DNA of 64,000 nucleotides from Prauserella endophytica (GTDB lineage: Bacteria > Actinomycetota > Actinomycetes > Mycobacteriales > Pseudonocardiaceae): assembly GCF_005146945.1 (NCBI RefSeq), contig NZ_SWMS01000003.1, forward strand, positions 62,001-126,000, written 5' to 3'. Shown here piece after piece: positions 7,993-15,816 of this stretch. The notes under the pieces are model-generated. The model saw only the letters and a list, made by a program, of their open reading frames with translations, did not search any database and had not been told where the DNA came from. Both the position numbers and the translations under genes were made by a program. How positions within the stretch are numbered: the first letter of the stretch is position 1; each line of letters begins with the position of its first letter.

Positions 7993-9570
7993 ATGCTGTC
8001 TTCCGTACCCACCCGGCGGCGGACGAGAGCGCTGACCGCGCTGCTCGCCGCCGCACTGCTCCCGGCGAGCGCGTGTGCCGTCGCGAACAGTGACGGCGCC
8101 GGCGACGCCGGAGCCGCGGACGGCAGCACGCTGCGCATCGTGCTCGCCCAGGAGCCCCCGACCCTCGAGCCGTGCGAGTCGTCTCTCACCTCGACCGGCG
8201 TGGTCGTCCGGTCGAACATCAGCGAGCCGCTCATCGAGCGCGACCCCACCACGGGCGAGCTCGACCCGTTGCTGGCCACGGGCTGGCGGCAGACCAGCCC
8301 CACCACGTGGACGTTCGACATCCGCTCCGGCGTCCGCTTCCACAGCGGAGCGCCGTTCACCGCCGAGGACGCCGCGTTCTCCATCGACCGCGCGGTGAAC
8401 TCCGATCTCGCGTGCAATGTGGACGGCTACGTCTTCGAGGACGAGAAGCTGGGCGTGGAGGCGACGAGCCCCACCTCGCTCACCGTCACCACCGTCGAGC
8501 CCGACCCGATCCTGCCGCTGCGCCTGAGCTTCGTGGAAATCGTGCCGAGGGGCACGAGCACGGAGGCCAAGGTGCGCGAGCCGGTCGGCACCGGGCCCTA
8601 CGCGATCGCCGGCTGGCAGACCGGTGTGTCGATCACGTTGCACCGCAACGAGAACTACTGGGGCGAGCAGCCGGCCTTCCCCGTCGTGCGCTACGTGTGG
8701 CGCTCGGAGTCGAGCGTGCGTGCCGCCATGATCGCCAAGGGTGAGGCCGACCTCTCCACCGGGCTCGACCCCGAGGACGCGACCGAGGAGAACTCGATCG
8801 CCTACCCCAACAACGAGACCACCGCGCTACGGCTCGACGGCACCCAGGCGCCGCTCGACGACATCCGCGTGCGCAAGGCGATCGGCCTCGTGATCGACCG
8901 GCAGGCCATCGCCAGGACGCTCTTCGACGGCCTCGGTGAACCCGCCGCGCAGCTCGTGCCCGACGGCGTCGTCGGCTACAACCCTGCGCTACAGGCACAG
9001 GCACCCGACCACGAAGCCGCCCGCGCGCTCATCGAGCAGGCCAGGGCCGACGGCGTCCCGCTGGACCGGGAGATCACGCTCGTCGCCCGCAACGACCAGT
9101 TCCCCCGGGTCGCAGAGACCGCGGAGGCGCTGCAGTACCAGCTCGCCCAGCTCGGGCTCAACGTGCGGATCCTGATGACCGACACCGCCGCGCACCTGCA
9201 GTACCAGCTGCGCCCGTTCCCGGAGAACGTCGGCCCGGTCGCGCTGCTGATCATGCACGGCAACCAGGCCGGGGACGCCGCCTTCACCACGAGCCAGTAC
9301 CTCGTCAGCGACGGTCCACAGTCGACATTCGGCACACCCGAACTGGACGCGCGGATCGACGACGCGGAGAGGCTGTCCGGGCAGGCCCGCCAGGACGCCT
9401 TCGCGGCCGTGCTCGCCGACCAGAACGAGACGGTCGCGCAGTACGCCTACCTCGCGCACATGCGCGGGCTGCTGGGCATCGGCGACTCCGTCGAGTACGA
9501 GCCGAACCCGGCCACCGGCGACGAGCTGCGCCTCGCCGCCGTGCGGCCCGCGAAGGGACAGGGACGCTGA
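7993..9570 (+). CDS. ABC transporter substrate-binding lipoprotein, family 5 (peptide/nickel type)
   Basis: 525 residues. The N-terminus has basic residues, a hydrophobic stretch and a lipobox-like ASAC with C28, giving an extracytoplasmic lipoprotein. SBP family 5 landmarks are LRIVLAQEPPTLEPCESS, SEPLIERDPTTGELDPLLA and RSGVRFHSGAPFTAEDAAFS. The ATG at 7993 follows GGAGAG. Family 5 proteins bind peptides, nickel chelates, opines or sugar derivatives; the ligand is not evident. It leads a five-gene transporter operon. The shared operator motif hints at a sugar-acid-related ligand, which is an inference. Confidence 0.92.
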   Translation: MLSSVPTRRRTRALTALLAAALLPASACAVANSDGAGDAGAADGSTLRIVLAQEPPTLEPCESSLTSTGVVVRSNISEPLIERDPTTGELDPLLATGWRQTSPTTWTFDIRSGVRFHSGAPFTAEDAAFSIDRAVNSDLACNVDGYVFEDEKLGVEATSPTSLTVTTVEPDPILPLRLSFVEIVPRGTSTEAKVREPVGTGPYAIAGWQTGVSITLHRNENYWGEQPAFPVVRYVWRSESSVRAAMIAKGEADLSTGLDPEDATEENSIAYPNNETTALRLDGTQAPLDDIRVRKAIGLVIDRQAIARTLFDGLGEPAAQLVPDGVVGYNPALQAQAPDHEAARALIEQARADGVPLDREITLVARNDQFPRVAETAEALQYQLAQLGLNVRILMTDTAAHLQYQLRPFPENVGPVALLIMHGNQAGDAAFTTSQYLVSDGPQSTFGTPELDARIDDAERLSGQARQDAFAAVLADQNETVAQYAYLAHMRGLLGIGDSVEYEPNPATGDELRLAAVRPAKGQGR

Positions 9571-9571
9571 C

Positions 9572-10501
9572 GTGACGACCTTCCTGCGCAAGCGCATCGT
9601 CTCCAGTGCCATCCCGCTGGTCGTCGTGGTGCTGGGCGTGTTCATCCTGGCCCGCCTCACCGGCAACCCGGTGGACCTCTACCTGCCGCTGAGCGCGACT
9701 GCGGAGCAGCGCGCGGCCTTCTCGGCCGAGCATGGCTTCGACCAGCCCATCCTGGTACAGCTCTGGGACTACCTCGGCCAGGTCGTCCAGCTCGACTTCG
9801 GCGAGTCGCTGCGCACCGGGCAGCCCGCGGCCGAGATGGTGCTCGAGGCCTTCCCTGCGACGCTGCAGCTCGCCGCCGTCACCATGCTCATCGCGATCGT
9901 CGGCGCCGTGCTCATCGGCAGCCTCGCCGCGTACCGGCCGAACTCGCTCGCCGACCGCACCTCCAGCTTCCTGTCGATGACCGCCGCGAGCATCCCGGAC
10001 TTCTGGTTCGCGATCATGGGTGTGCTCGTGTTCGGCGTGAGCCTCGGCATCCTTCCGACGTCCGGTGTCACGGGCGGGCCCGAGGTGTGGGTGCTGCCCA
10101 TCGCGACGCTGCTGATCCGGCCGTTCGGCGTGCTCGTGCAGGTGGTGCGCGGCTCGATGGTCGCCGCGCTCTCGGCGCCCTACGTCAAGGTGGCGCGCGG
10201 CAAGGGCGCGAGCGAGAAACGCGTGGTGTTCGGCCACGCGCTGCGCAACGCCACGATGCCCGTGCTGACGGTCGCGGGTGACCTGACGATCGGGCTCGTC
10301 AACGGCGCCGTCGTGGTCGAGACGATCTTCGGCTGGCCCGGCATCGGCAAGCTCATGATCGACTCGATCCTGCAGCGGGACTTCGCGGTGCTCCAGGCGG
10401 CCGTGCTGCTGACCGCCGTGACGATCTTCCTGCTGAACATCCTCATCGACGTCTGCTACGCGCTGCTGGACGCCAGGGTCCGGCAGGCGGTTCCGGCGTG
10501 A
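9572..10501 (+). CDS. ABC transporter permease (DppB/OppB-like)
   Basis: 309 residues starting with a GTG directly after the binding-protein stop. It has an N-terminal transmembrane helix, a periplasmic loop with EHGFDQPILVQLWDYL, and a membrane domain carrying the EAA-type loop YVKVARGKGASEKRVVFGHA (starting near residue 205). The C-terminal helices include FGWPGIGKLMIDSILQRD. It forms the translocation pore with the next gene. Confidence 0.92.
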   Translation: MTTFLRKRIVSSAIPLVVVVLGVFILARLTGNPVDLYLPLSATAEQRAAFSAEHGFDQPILVQLWDYLGQVVQLDFGESLRTGQPAAEMVLEAFPATLQLAAVTMLIAIVGAVLIGSLAAYRPNSLADRTSSFLSMTAASIPDFWFAIMGVLVFGVSLGILPTSGVTGGPEVWVLPIATLLIRPFGVLVQVVRGSMVAALSAPYVKVARGKGASEKRVVFGHALRNATMPVLTVAGDLTIGLVNGAVVVETIFGWPGIGKLMIDSILQRDFAVLQAAVLLTAVTIFLLNILIDVCYALLDARVRQAVPA

Positions 10502-10520
10502 GCCAAGGGAGGCACTGGAG

Positions 10521-11474
10521 ATGACTGCCACGCTGGAGCGGCCGGACGGCACGGTCGCGGCACCGAAGCGCCCGCCGCGCTGGTGGCTGCTGCTCGGCAA
10601 GGACAAGATGGCCGCCGTCGCCGCCGTGGTGCTCGGGCTGGTGCTGCTGACCGCGCTCGCCGGGCCCCTGCTGCTCGGCGACGCCGCCACCCGGCAGGAC
10701 CTCGACGCGTCGTTGCGGCCGCCCTCGTTCGACCACGGCATCACCGGCCTGCTCGGCACCGACATCCTCGGCCGCAGCGTGCTGGCCCGGCTCGTCGAGG
10801 CGGCGGGCACGACGCTGTCGGTGGCGATGCCCGCGGTGCTGTTCTCGCTGGTGGTCGGCTCGGCGATCGGCATGTGGGCCGGCTACCACGGCGGCAGGCG
10901 CGAGAACATAGCCATGCGCGTCGCCGACGTGATCCTGAGCTTCCCCTCGCTGCTGCTGGCCGTGGTGGTGCTCTACGTGTTCACGCCGAGCGTCGCCAAC
11001 ATCGTGTTCATCCTGGCACTGGCCCGCATCCCGATCTACCTGCGGACCGCACGCGCCGAGGCCGCCGAGCTGAAGAGCCGCCTGTTCGTCGACGCGGCAC
11101 GGACGTTCGGCACAGCGAGCTGGCCGACGATCTACCGGCACATACTGCCGATCGCGATGCCCACGCTGCTCACGGTGGCCACCCTCGACTTCTGCTTCGT
11201 GATGCTGAGCGAGTCGTCGCTGAGCTTCCTCGGCATCGGCATCCAGCCGCCGGACGTCAGCTGGGGCCTGATGGTGGCGCAGGGCAGGCAGTTCCTGCAG
11301 ACAGCGTGGTGGATCGCCGTGCTGCCCGGGGTCGCGATCGTGCTCACCACCGTCTCGGCCACCATCCTCGCCGCGTGGGTCCGGCTCGCCACCGACCCGG
11401 CGCAGCGCTGGCGGCTGACCCTGCCCACGAGCAAGCGCGGCAAGCGCCGTGTCACCACGGAGGTCACCGCATGA
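10521..11474 (+). CDS. ABC transporter permease (DppC/OppC-like)
   Basis: 317 residues. The first helix is followed by the OppC-type GITGLLGTDILGRSVLARL segment and later by SESSLSFLGIGIQPPDVSWG, a signature of this permease subfamily. The ATG at 10521 follows AGGGAGG at good spacing. The stop overlaps the next gene by ATGA, so permease and ATPase synthesis are coupled. Confidence 0.92.
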   Translation: MTATLERPDGTVAAPKRPPRWWLLLGKDKMAAVAAVVLGLVLLTALAGPLLLGDAATRQDLDASLRPPSFDHGITGLLGTDILGRSVLARLVEAAGTTLSVAMPAVLFSLVVGSAIGMWAGYHGGRRENIAMRVADVILSFPSLLLAVVVLYVFTPSVANIVFILALARIPIYLRTARAEAAELKSRLFVDAARTFGTASWPTIYRHILPIAMPTLLTVATLDFCFVMLSESSLSFLGIGIQPPDVSWGLMVAQGRQFLQTAWWIAVLPGVAIVLTTVSATILAAWVRLATDPAQRWRLTLPTSKRGKRRVTTEVTA

Positions 11475-12496
11475 ACCCGCTGCCCAGCACCGCGACCGCA
11501 GAGCCGGACGCCCGCACCGCAGAGCCCGCGCTCGCGGTCGAGCACCTCAGCGTCGACGTGCACACCGCCTCCGGCACGGTACGTGCCGTCCACGACGTCA
11601 GCTTCAGCGTCCACAAAGGCCGGACGCTGGCGTTGCTCGGCGAGTCAGGGTGCGGCAAGTCGATGACCGCGCTCTCGATCGTCGGGCTGCTCGAGCCGGT
11701 CGCCGAGGTCGTCGGCGGCTCGGTGAAGGCCGGCGGCACGGACGTGCTCACGCTGAGCCGGCGCGCCCGCAGGAAGCTGGCCGGCCCGGTGCTGTCGATC
11801 GTGTTCCAGGACGCGCTCGCCGCGCTCAACCCCGTGCAGCCGGTGGGCAGGCAGCTGGGGGAGCCCTTCCGTATCCACCACGGGCTGTCCCGGCGCGAGG
11901 CCAGGGAGAAGGCGATCGAGCTGATGCGGATCGTCGGCATCCCGGAGCCGAGGGCCCGCGCGAGGTCGTACCCGCACCAGTTCTCGGGCGGCATGCGCCA
12001 GCGCCTGCTGATCGCGATGGCCGTGGCGCTCGCGCCCGACGTCCTGCTCGCCGACGAGCCCACCACCGCGCTGGACGTCACCGTGCAGGCACAGATCATG
12101 CGGCTGCTGCGGGACCTGCGCGCCGAGCGCGACATGGCGGTTGTGCTGATCACCCACGACCTCGCCGTCGTCGCCGAGCACGCCGACGACGTCGTGATCA
12201 TGTACGCGGGCAACGTGGTCGAGACCGGCCCCGTGCGCGAGGTGTTCGCGAAACCCCGGCACCCCTACACCAAGGGCCTGCTCGACTCCGTGCCCGAGCG
12301 GGCCGAGAAGGGCAAGCCGCTGCCCGCCGTCGGTGGCAGCCCGCCCGAGCTGAGCGCCGTGCCGCCGGGCTGCGTGTTCCAGGCGCGCTGCCCGCTCGCG
12401 CGCGAACGGTGCGCCGACGAGCGTCCCCGCCTCACCGCCACCGGTCCGGCGCGCGCGGCGGCGTGCCACTTCTCCGAGGAGCTGACCAGTGTCTGA
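11471..12496 (+). CDS. ABC transporter ATP-binding protein (DppD/OppD-like)
   Basis: 341 residues. Walker A GESGCGKS, Q-loop VFQDALAALNP, signature SGGMRQR, Walker B VLLADEPTTALD and the switch histidine in LITHDLAVV are all present. The C-terminal oligopeptide/dipeptide extension has the Cys-containing CVFQARCPLARERC, typical of peptide and nickel transporters. The start ATG at 11471 overlaps the upstream stop. Longer in-frame extensions lie inside the permease gene and were not used. Confidence 0.93.
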   Translation: MNPLPSTATAEPDARTAEPALAVEHLSVDVHTASGTVRAVHDVSFSVHKGRTLALLGESGCGKSMTALSIVGLLEPVAEVVGGSVKAGGTDVLTLSRRARRKLAGPVLSIVFQDALAALNPVQPVGRQLGEPFRIHHGLSRREAREKAIELMRIVGIPEPRARARSYPHQFSGGMRQRLLIAMAVALAPDVLLADEPTTALDVTVQAQIMRLLRDLRAERDMAVVLITHDLAVVAEHADDVVIMYAGNVVETGPVREVFAKPRHPYTKGLLDSVPERAEKGKPLPAVGGSPPELSAVPPGCVFQARCPLARERCADERPRLTATGPARAAACHFSEELTSV

Positions 12497-13505
12497 GCCG
12501 ACCCCGCTGTTGGAGGTCACCGGACTGCGCAAGTCGTTCCGCGTGGCCAGGAACAAGGCCGGCCGCAACCGGCTCACCGCGCTCGACGGCGTCGACCTGC
12601 GGCTCGGTCGCGGCGAGACCCTCGGCCTCGTCGGCGAGTCCGGCTGCGGCAAGTCCACGCTCGCGCGCGTGCTGCTCATGCTGGAGCGACCCGACGAGGG
12701 CACCGTGCGCTACGACGGCGTGGACCCGTTCGCGTTGAAGGGCAAGGAACTGCTCGCGTGGCGCCGGCGCGTGCAGATGGTGTTCCAGGACCCGTTCGCC
12801 TCCCTCAACGCGCGCATGACCGCCGCCGACCTCATCGGCGAGCCGTGGCGCACCCACCGCGACCTGGTGCCGGACCCGAGGAAGCGCGAGGCGCGCGTCC
12901 GCGAGCTGCTCGACCTCGTCGGGCTGCGCGCGGGCGACGCCCACCGCTATCCCAACGAGTTCTCCGGGGGACAGCGGCAGCGCATCGGCATCGCGAGGGC
13001 GCTGGCGCTCGAACCCGACCTCATCGTGTGCGACGAGCCGGTGTCGGCGCTCGACCTCTCGGTCCAGGCGCAGGTGCTCAACCTGCTCGCCGATCTCCAG
13101 CAGCGGCTCGGAGTGTCCTATGTGTTCATCTCCCACGACCTGTCCGTGGTGCGGCACGTCGCCGATCGCGTGTCGGTGATGTACCTCGGCAAGATCATCG
13201 AACACGGCCCGACCGAGGATGTCTTCGACCGCCCGCTGCACCCCTACACCGCGGCGCTGATGTCGGCCGCACCCGCGCTGGAGCCCGACGGCACCGCTGG
13301 CGGCGGCGACCGCATCCTGCTGAGCGGTGAGCTGCCGTCGCCGCTCGACCCGCCGTCGGGCTGCCGGTTCCGCACCCGCTGCTGGCAGGCGGCCGACCGG
13401 TGCGCCACCGAGTCTCCGGACCCCTACGGGCGAGGGGAGGAGGCGCCGGATCGGCACGAGGGACGCTGTCACTACCCGCTGAGCCTGAGCCCGATCGGCG
13501 CGTGA
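12489..13505 (+). CDS. ABC transporter ATP-binding protein (DppF/OppF-like)
   Basis: 338 residues with a GTG start overlapping the upstream ATPase by 8 bp. Walker A GESGCGKS, VFQDPFASLNARM, signature SGGQRQR, Walker B LIVCDEPVSALDLS and FISHDLSVV are intact. The C-terminal oligo-HPY extension includes CRFRTRCWQAADRC. With the preceding ATPase it forms the heterodimeric motor of the importer. The stop overlaps the following TauE-like gene by GTGA. Confidence 0.93.
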   Translation: MSEPTPLLEVTGLRKSFRVARNKAGRNRLTALDGVDLRLGRGETLGLVGESGCGKSTLARVLLMLERPDEGTVRYDGVDPFALKGKELLAWRRRVQMVFQDPFASLNARMTAADLIGEPWRTHRDLVPDPRKREARVRELLDLVGLRAGDAHRYPNEFSGGQRQRIGIARALALEPDLIVCDEPVSALDLSVQAQVLNLLADLQQRLGVSYVFISHDLSVVRHVADRVSVMYLGKIIEHGPTEDVFDRPLHPYTAALMSAAPALEPDGTAGGGDRILLSGELPSPLDPPSGCRFRTRCWQAADRCATESPDPYGRGEEAPDRHEGRCHYPLSLSPIGA

Positions 13506-14218
13506 ACGCCGGCGGCTTCGCCGTGTTGTGCGCCGTGGTGGTGCTCGGAGCGCTGCTGCAGGTGGCGATCGGCTTCGGACTGGGGCTCCTGGCCGCACCG
13601 GTGATCGCGCTGATCGCGCCTGAGCTGGTGCCCGCGGTGATCGTCGTGCTCGCCACCGGCGTGACCGCCGTGGTGCTGCTGCTCGACCGCGCGCACATCG
13701 ACCTGCGTGGCACGGGCTGGGCACTCGCCGGCCGGGTGCCGGGAGTCGTCGCGGGCGCCCTGCTGGTCGCGGCGCTGCCGACGCGGGTGCTGGCGCTGTG
13801 TGTGGCCGGCATGGTCGTGGTCGGGGTCGTGGTGTCGCTCTGGGGTTACCGGCCGAGGCCCACGCGGCGCGCGGTGGTGCTGGCGGGGCTGGTCTCCGGC
13901 GTGATGGGCACGGCGACGGCCATCGGCGGGCCGCCGATGTCGATGGTGTGGCAACGTTACGCGGGCGCGCGCCTGCGTAGCACGATGAGCGGCTTCTTCC
14001 TCGCCGGTTCGCTGATGAGCCTGGCGGCCCTGGCCGTCACCGGTTCGGTGACGGGGGAGAGCCTCACCTACGCGCTGCTGCTCGCACCGGCCGCGGCGAT
14101 CGGCGTGGCGCTGGCGCGCCCGCTGGGACGCCGCCTCGACGCGCGGCGCACGCGTGCCGTGGCCATGGCGCTGGCGATCGCGGGCGCGGTGACGCTGACC
14201 GTGCAGCAACTGACCTAG
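13502..14218 (+). CDS. Sulfite exporter TauE/SafE family membrane protein
   Basis: 238 residues, almost entirely hydrophobic with about seven to eight predicted helices. TauE/SafE features are GFGLGLLAAPVIALIAPELVP near the N-terminus and the internal repeat-like GLVSGVMGTATAIGGPPMSM. The GTG start at 13502 overlaps the stop of the ABC ATPase, so it belongs to the transporter operon. The family exports sulfite, sulfoacetate or other small organic anions; the cargo here is unknown. It may relieve build-up of an anion formed from the imported substrate (inference). Confidence 0.85.
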   Translation: MNAGGFAVLCAVVVLGALLQVAIGFGLGLLAAPVIALIAPELVPAVIVVLATGVTAVVLLLDRAHIDLRGTGWALAGRVPGVVAGALLVAALPTRVLALCVAGMVVVGVVVSLWGYRPRPTRRAVVLAGLVSGVMGTATAIGGPPMSMVWQRYAGARLRSTMSGFFLAGSLMSLAALAVTGSVTGESLTYALLLAPAAAIGVALARPLGRRLDARRTRAVAMALAIAGAVTLTVQQLT

Positions 14219-14224
14219 CCGGTG

Positions 14225-14449
14225 GCGACCGCAGTGAAGGCCACCATGCCTGCGTTGGGCGCAGTGAGGGCCACCATGCCTGCGTGCGGCGGGCGCGGTG
14301 GCGTCGGTGCCTCCGTTTGGGTGGTGGGAGAGGGGCGACCGCAGTGAAGGCCACCCTGCCTGCGTTGGGCGCAGTGAGGGCCACCATGCCTGCGTTGAAC
14401 AGGCACAGCGGCGCCTCCTCGGTGCCTCCGTAAGGGTGGTGGGAGACGG
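14225..14449. repeat. Tandem pair of ~110-bp intergenic repeats
   Basis: Two head-to-tail copies begin at 14225 and 14335, each with leading GCGACC. Each copy contains two subunits of the form GCAGTGA-R-GGCCACC-M-TGCCTGCGT (14231, 14261, 14341, 14371). Each ends in a module GCCTCCGT-TTGGGTGGTGGGAG (14309-14330; variant with AAGGG at 14424-14445). This fills the roughly 300-bp gap after the TauE gene; I see no gene in it. The same modules recur at 14762 and 37437. Confidence 0.85.
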
Positions 14450-14530
14450 GGGCGCCGTGGGGGATGCCTTCGCCGCGGTCGGAAAATCGGTCGCCGGCGC
14501 ACTGGGCGGATCGGTACTCTGCCGCGCATC

Positions 14531-14755
14531 ATGCCTTTGCTGCGCATCGAGCTGGACTCGGACAAGCAGACGGCTCGCCGGATACTGCGGCTGTACCAGG
14601 CGGGCCAGGTGCACCGGGAATCCCGGGACGCCGCCCGCGAGGAGGTGTGGCGCCGCGGCAGGACCCCGGCGGCGGACCCCGTGTTCGTGGGCATCACCAA
14701 CGGCGAGCCCGCCCGGCTCATCTACGACGTCGAAGTGCATCCCGACACGACGTGA
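14531..14755 (+). CDS. Small hypothetical protein
   Basis: 74 residues starting MPLLRIELDSDKQTARRIL, charged and without membrane segments or cysteines. No family is recognised. The ORF is a plausible gene: an ATG start, strong third-position G/C bias and a stop just before the palindrome at 14762. It is flanked on both sides by the palindromic repeat family, and no clear ribosome site precedes it, so it could be a chance frame. Function unknown. Confidence 0.45.
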   Translation: MPLLRIELDSDKQTARRILRLYQAGQVHRESRDAAREEVWRRGRTPAADPVFVGITNGEPARLIYDVEVHPDTT

Positions 14756-14761
14756 CCACTT

Positions 14762-14814
14762 GCAGTGAAGGCCACCCTGCCTGCGTTCAACGCAGTGAGG
14801 GTGGCCTTCACTGC
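14762..14814. repeat. Perfect long hairpin of the intergenic repeat family
   Basis: Arms GCAGTGAAGGCCACCCT (14762-14778) and AGGGTGGCCTTCACTGC (14798-14814) are exact reverse complements. The 19-base centre holds a second small stem, CTGCGT/ACGCAG. The arm sequence is the same unit as in the 14225-14449 tandem repeat. It lies between the convergent small ORF and the 2-hydroxyacid dehydrogenase gene and could act as a bidirectional terminator, though it has no T-tract. Confidence 0.85.
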
Positions 14815-14825
14815 GGTCCGGCGGG

Positions 14826-15812
14826 TCACTTCGGGGCTCGGACCACGTTCGTCAGGGGTTCCCCCGTGGACAGCCGGGCGATGTTCGCGGCGATCTCGGC
14901 CGCCCTGCCGGTGAACGTCTCCCGCGTGTGGCCCGAGTGGTGTGGTGTCATGAGCACCGTGTCGAGCTCGTGGAACGGCCGCGTGTAGCCGCGCGCTCCG
15001 CCGCCGTCCTTCGGATGGCTCCACCAGACGTCAAGCGCCGCGCCGCCGATCCGGCGCTCCGCGAGCGCCTCGTACAGCGCGTCCTCGTCGACGATCGGCC
15101 CGCGCGCCACGTTGACGAGCAGCGCGTCCGGCCGCATCAGCCGCAGCTGCTCGGCGCCGATGAGGCCCCGCGTGGCCGGGGACAGGGGCACGGTGAGCAC
15201 CACGATGTCCGATGCGGCCAGCAGGTCGGCGAGCCCGTCATCGCCGTCGACCCGGTCCAGGCGCAGACCGGGCGGCAGCGGCGCGGCCGGGTTGCGCCGC
15301 GTCGCCCGTGCCCGCATGCCCAGTGCCGTCATGGCACGCACCACCTGCGCGCCGATCTCGCCGAGGCCGACCACGCCCACGGTCCGCCCGGCGAGCGTGC
15401 GGCCCAGCTCGACGTCGGCGTCCACGGCCACCGACTCCCACGTGCCGCGGCGCAGCAGGCGATCCGCGCGCAGCACCCGCCGCGAGAGCGCCAGCGAGGC
15501 CAGCACCACGTGCTCGGCGATCGAGCGCCCGTGGTGGAAGGTGTTGCACACCGTGACACCGGGGGCGAGCGCGTCGAGCGGGATGCGGTCGTAGCCCGCG
15601 CCGGTGACGTGCACCAGCCGCAGCCGCCTGCCCGCCTCGGCCATGGCCGTGGTCATGCGGGAGGCGACGAGCACGTCGGCCTCGCGCACCCGGTCCTCGA
15701 TCTCGCCGTCCGGCCTGCCGGCGAGGAGCTCCCAGTCGTGGCCGTCGGTGCCGTCGCGGGTCAACTCGGCGGTGAAGCGGGTGAGGATGGGGTCGGTCAG
15801 CAGGATCCGCAT
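14826..15812 (-). CDS. 2-hydroxyacid dehydrogenase, atypical active site
   Basis: 328 residues from MRILLTDPILTRF. The Rossmann motif GVVGLGEIGAQVV (about 146-158) and the catalytic Arg (R237 in NVARGPIVDE) are present, and histidines follow in MTPHHSGHT (291/292). The usual catalytic Glu of the DVFxxEP motif is missing: the position reads DVWWSHPKDGG. This variant occurs in some NAD-dependent subfamilies and may change the reaction. It starts 4 bp after the aldarate dehydratase stop, so they are one operon. An upstream in-frame start inside that gene was rejected. Confidence 0.86.
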   Translation of the reverse strand: MRILLTDPILTRFTAELTRDGTDGHDWELLAGRPDGEIEDRVREADVLVASRMTTAMAEAGRRLRLVHVTGAGYDRIPLDALAPGVTVCNTFHHGRSIAEHVVLASLALSRRVLRADRLLRRGTWESVAVDADVELGRTLAGRTVGVVGLGEIGAQVVRAMTALGMRARATRRNPAAPLPPGLRLDRVDGDDGLADLLAASDIVVLTVPLSPATRGLIGAEQLRLMRPDALLVNVARGPIVDEDALYEALAERRIGGAALDVWWSHPKDGGGARGYTRPFHELDTVLMTPHHSGHTRETFTGRAAEIAANIARLSTGEPLTNVVRAPK

Positions 15813-15816
15813 CGGT

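Noticed and set aside
14225-14449. Possible CRISPR array
   Set aside because: The repeats are composite, unequal and without unique spacers of constant length; no cas genes are present.
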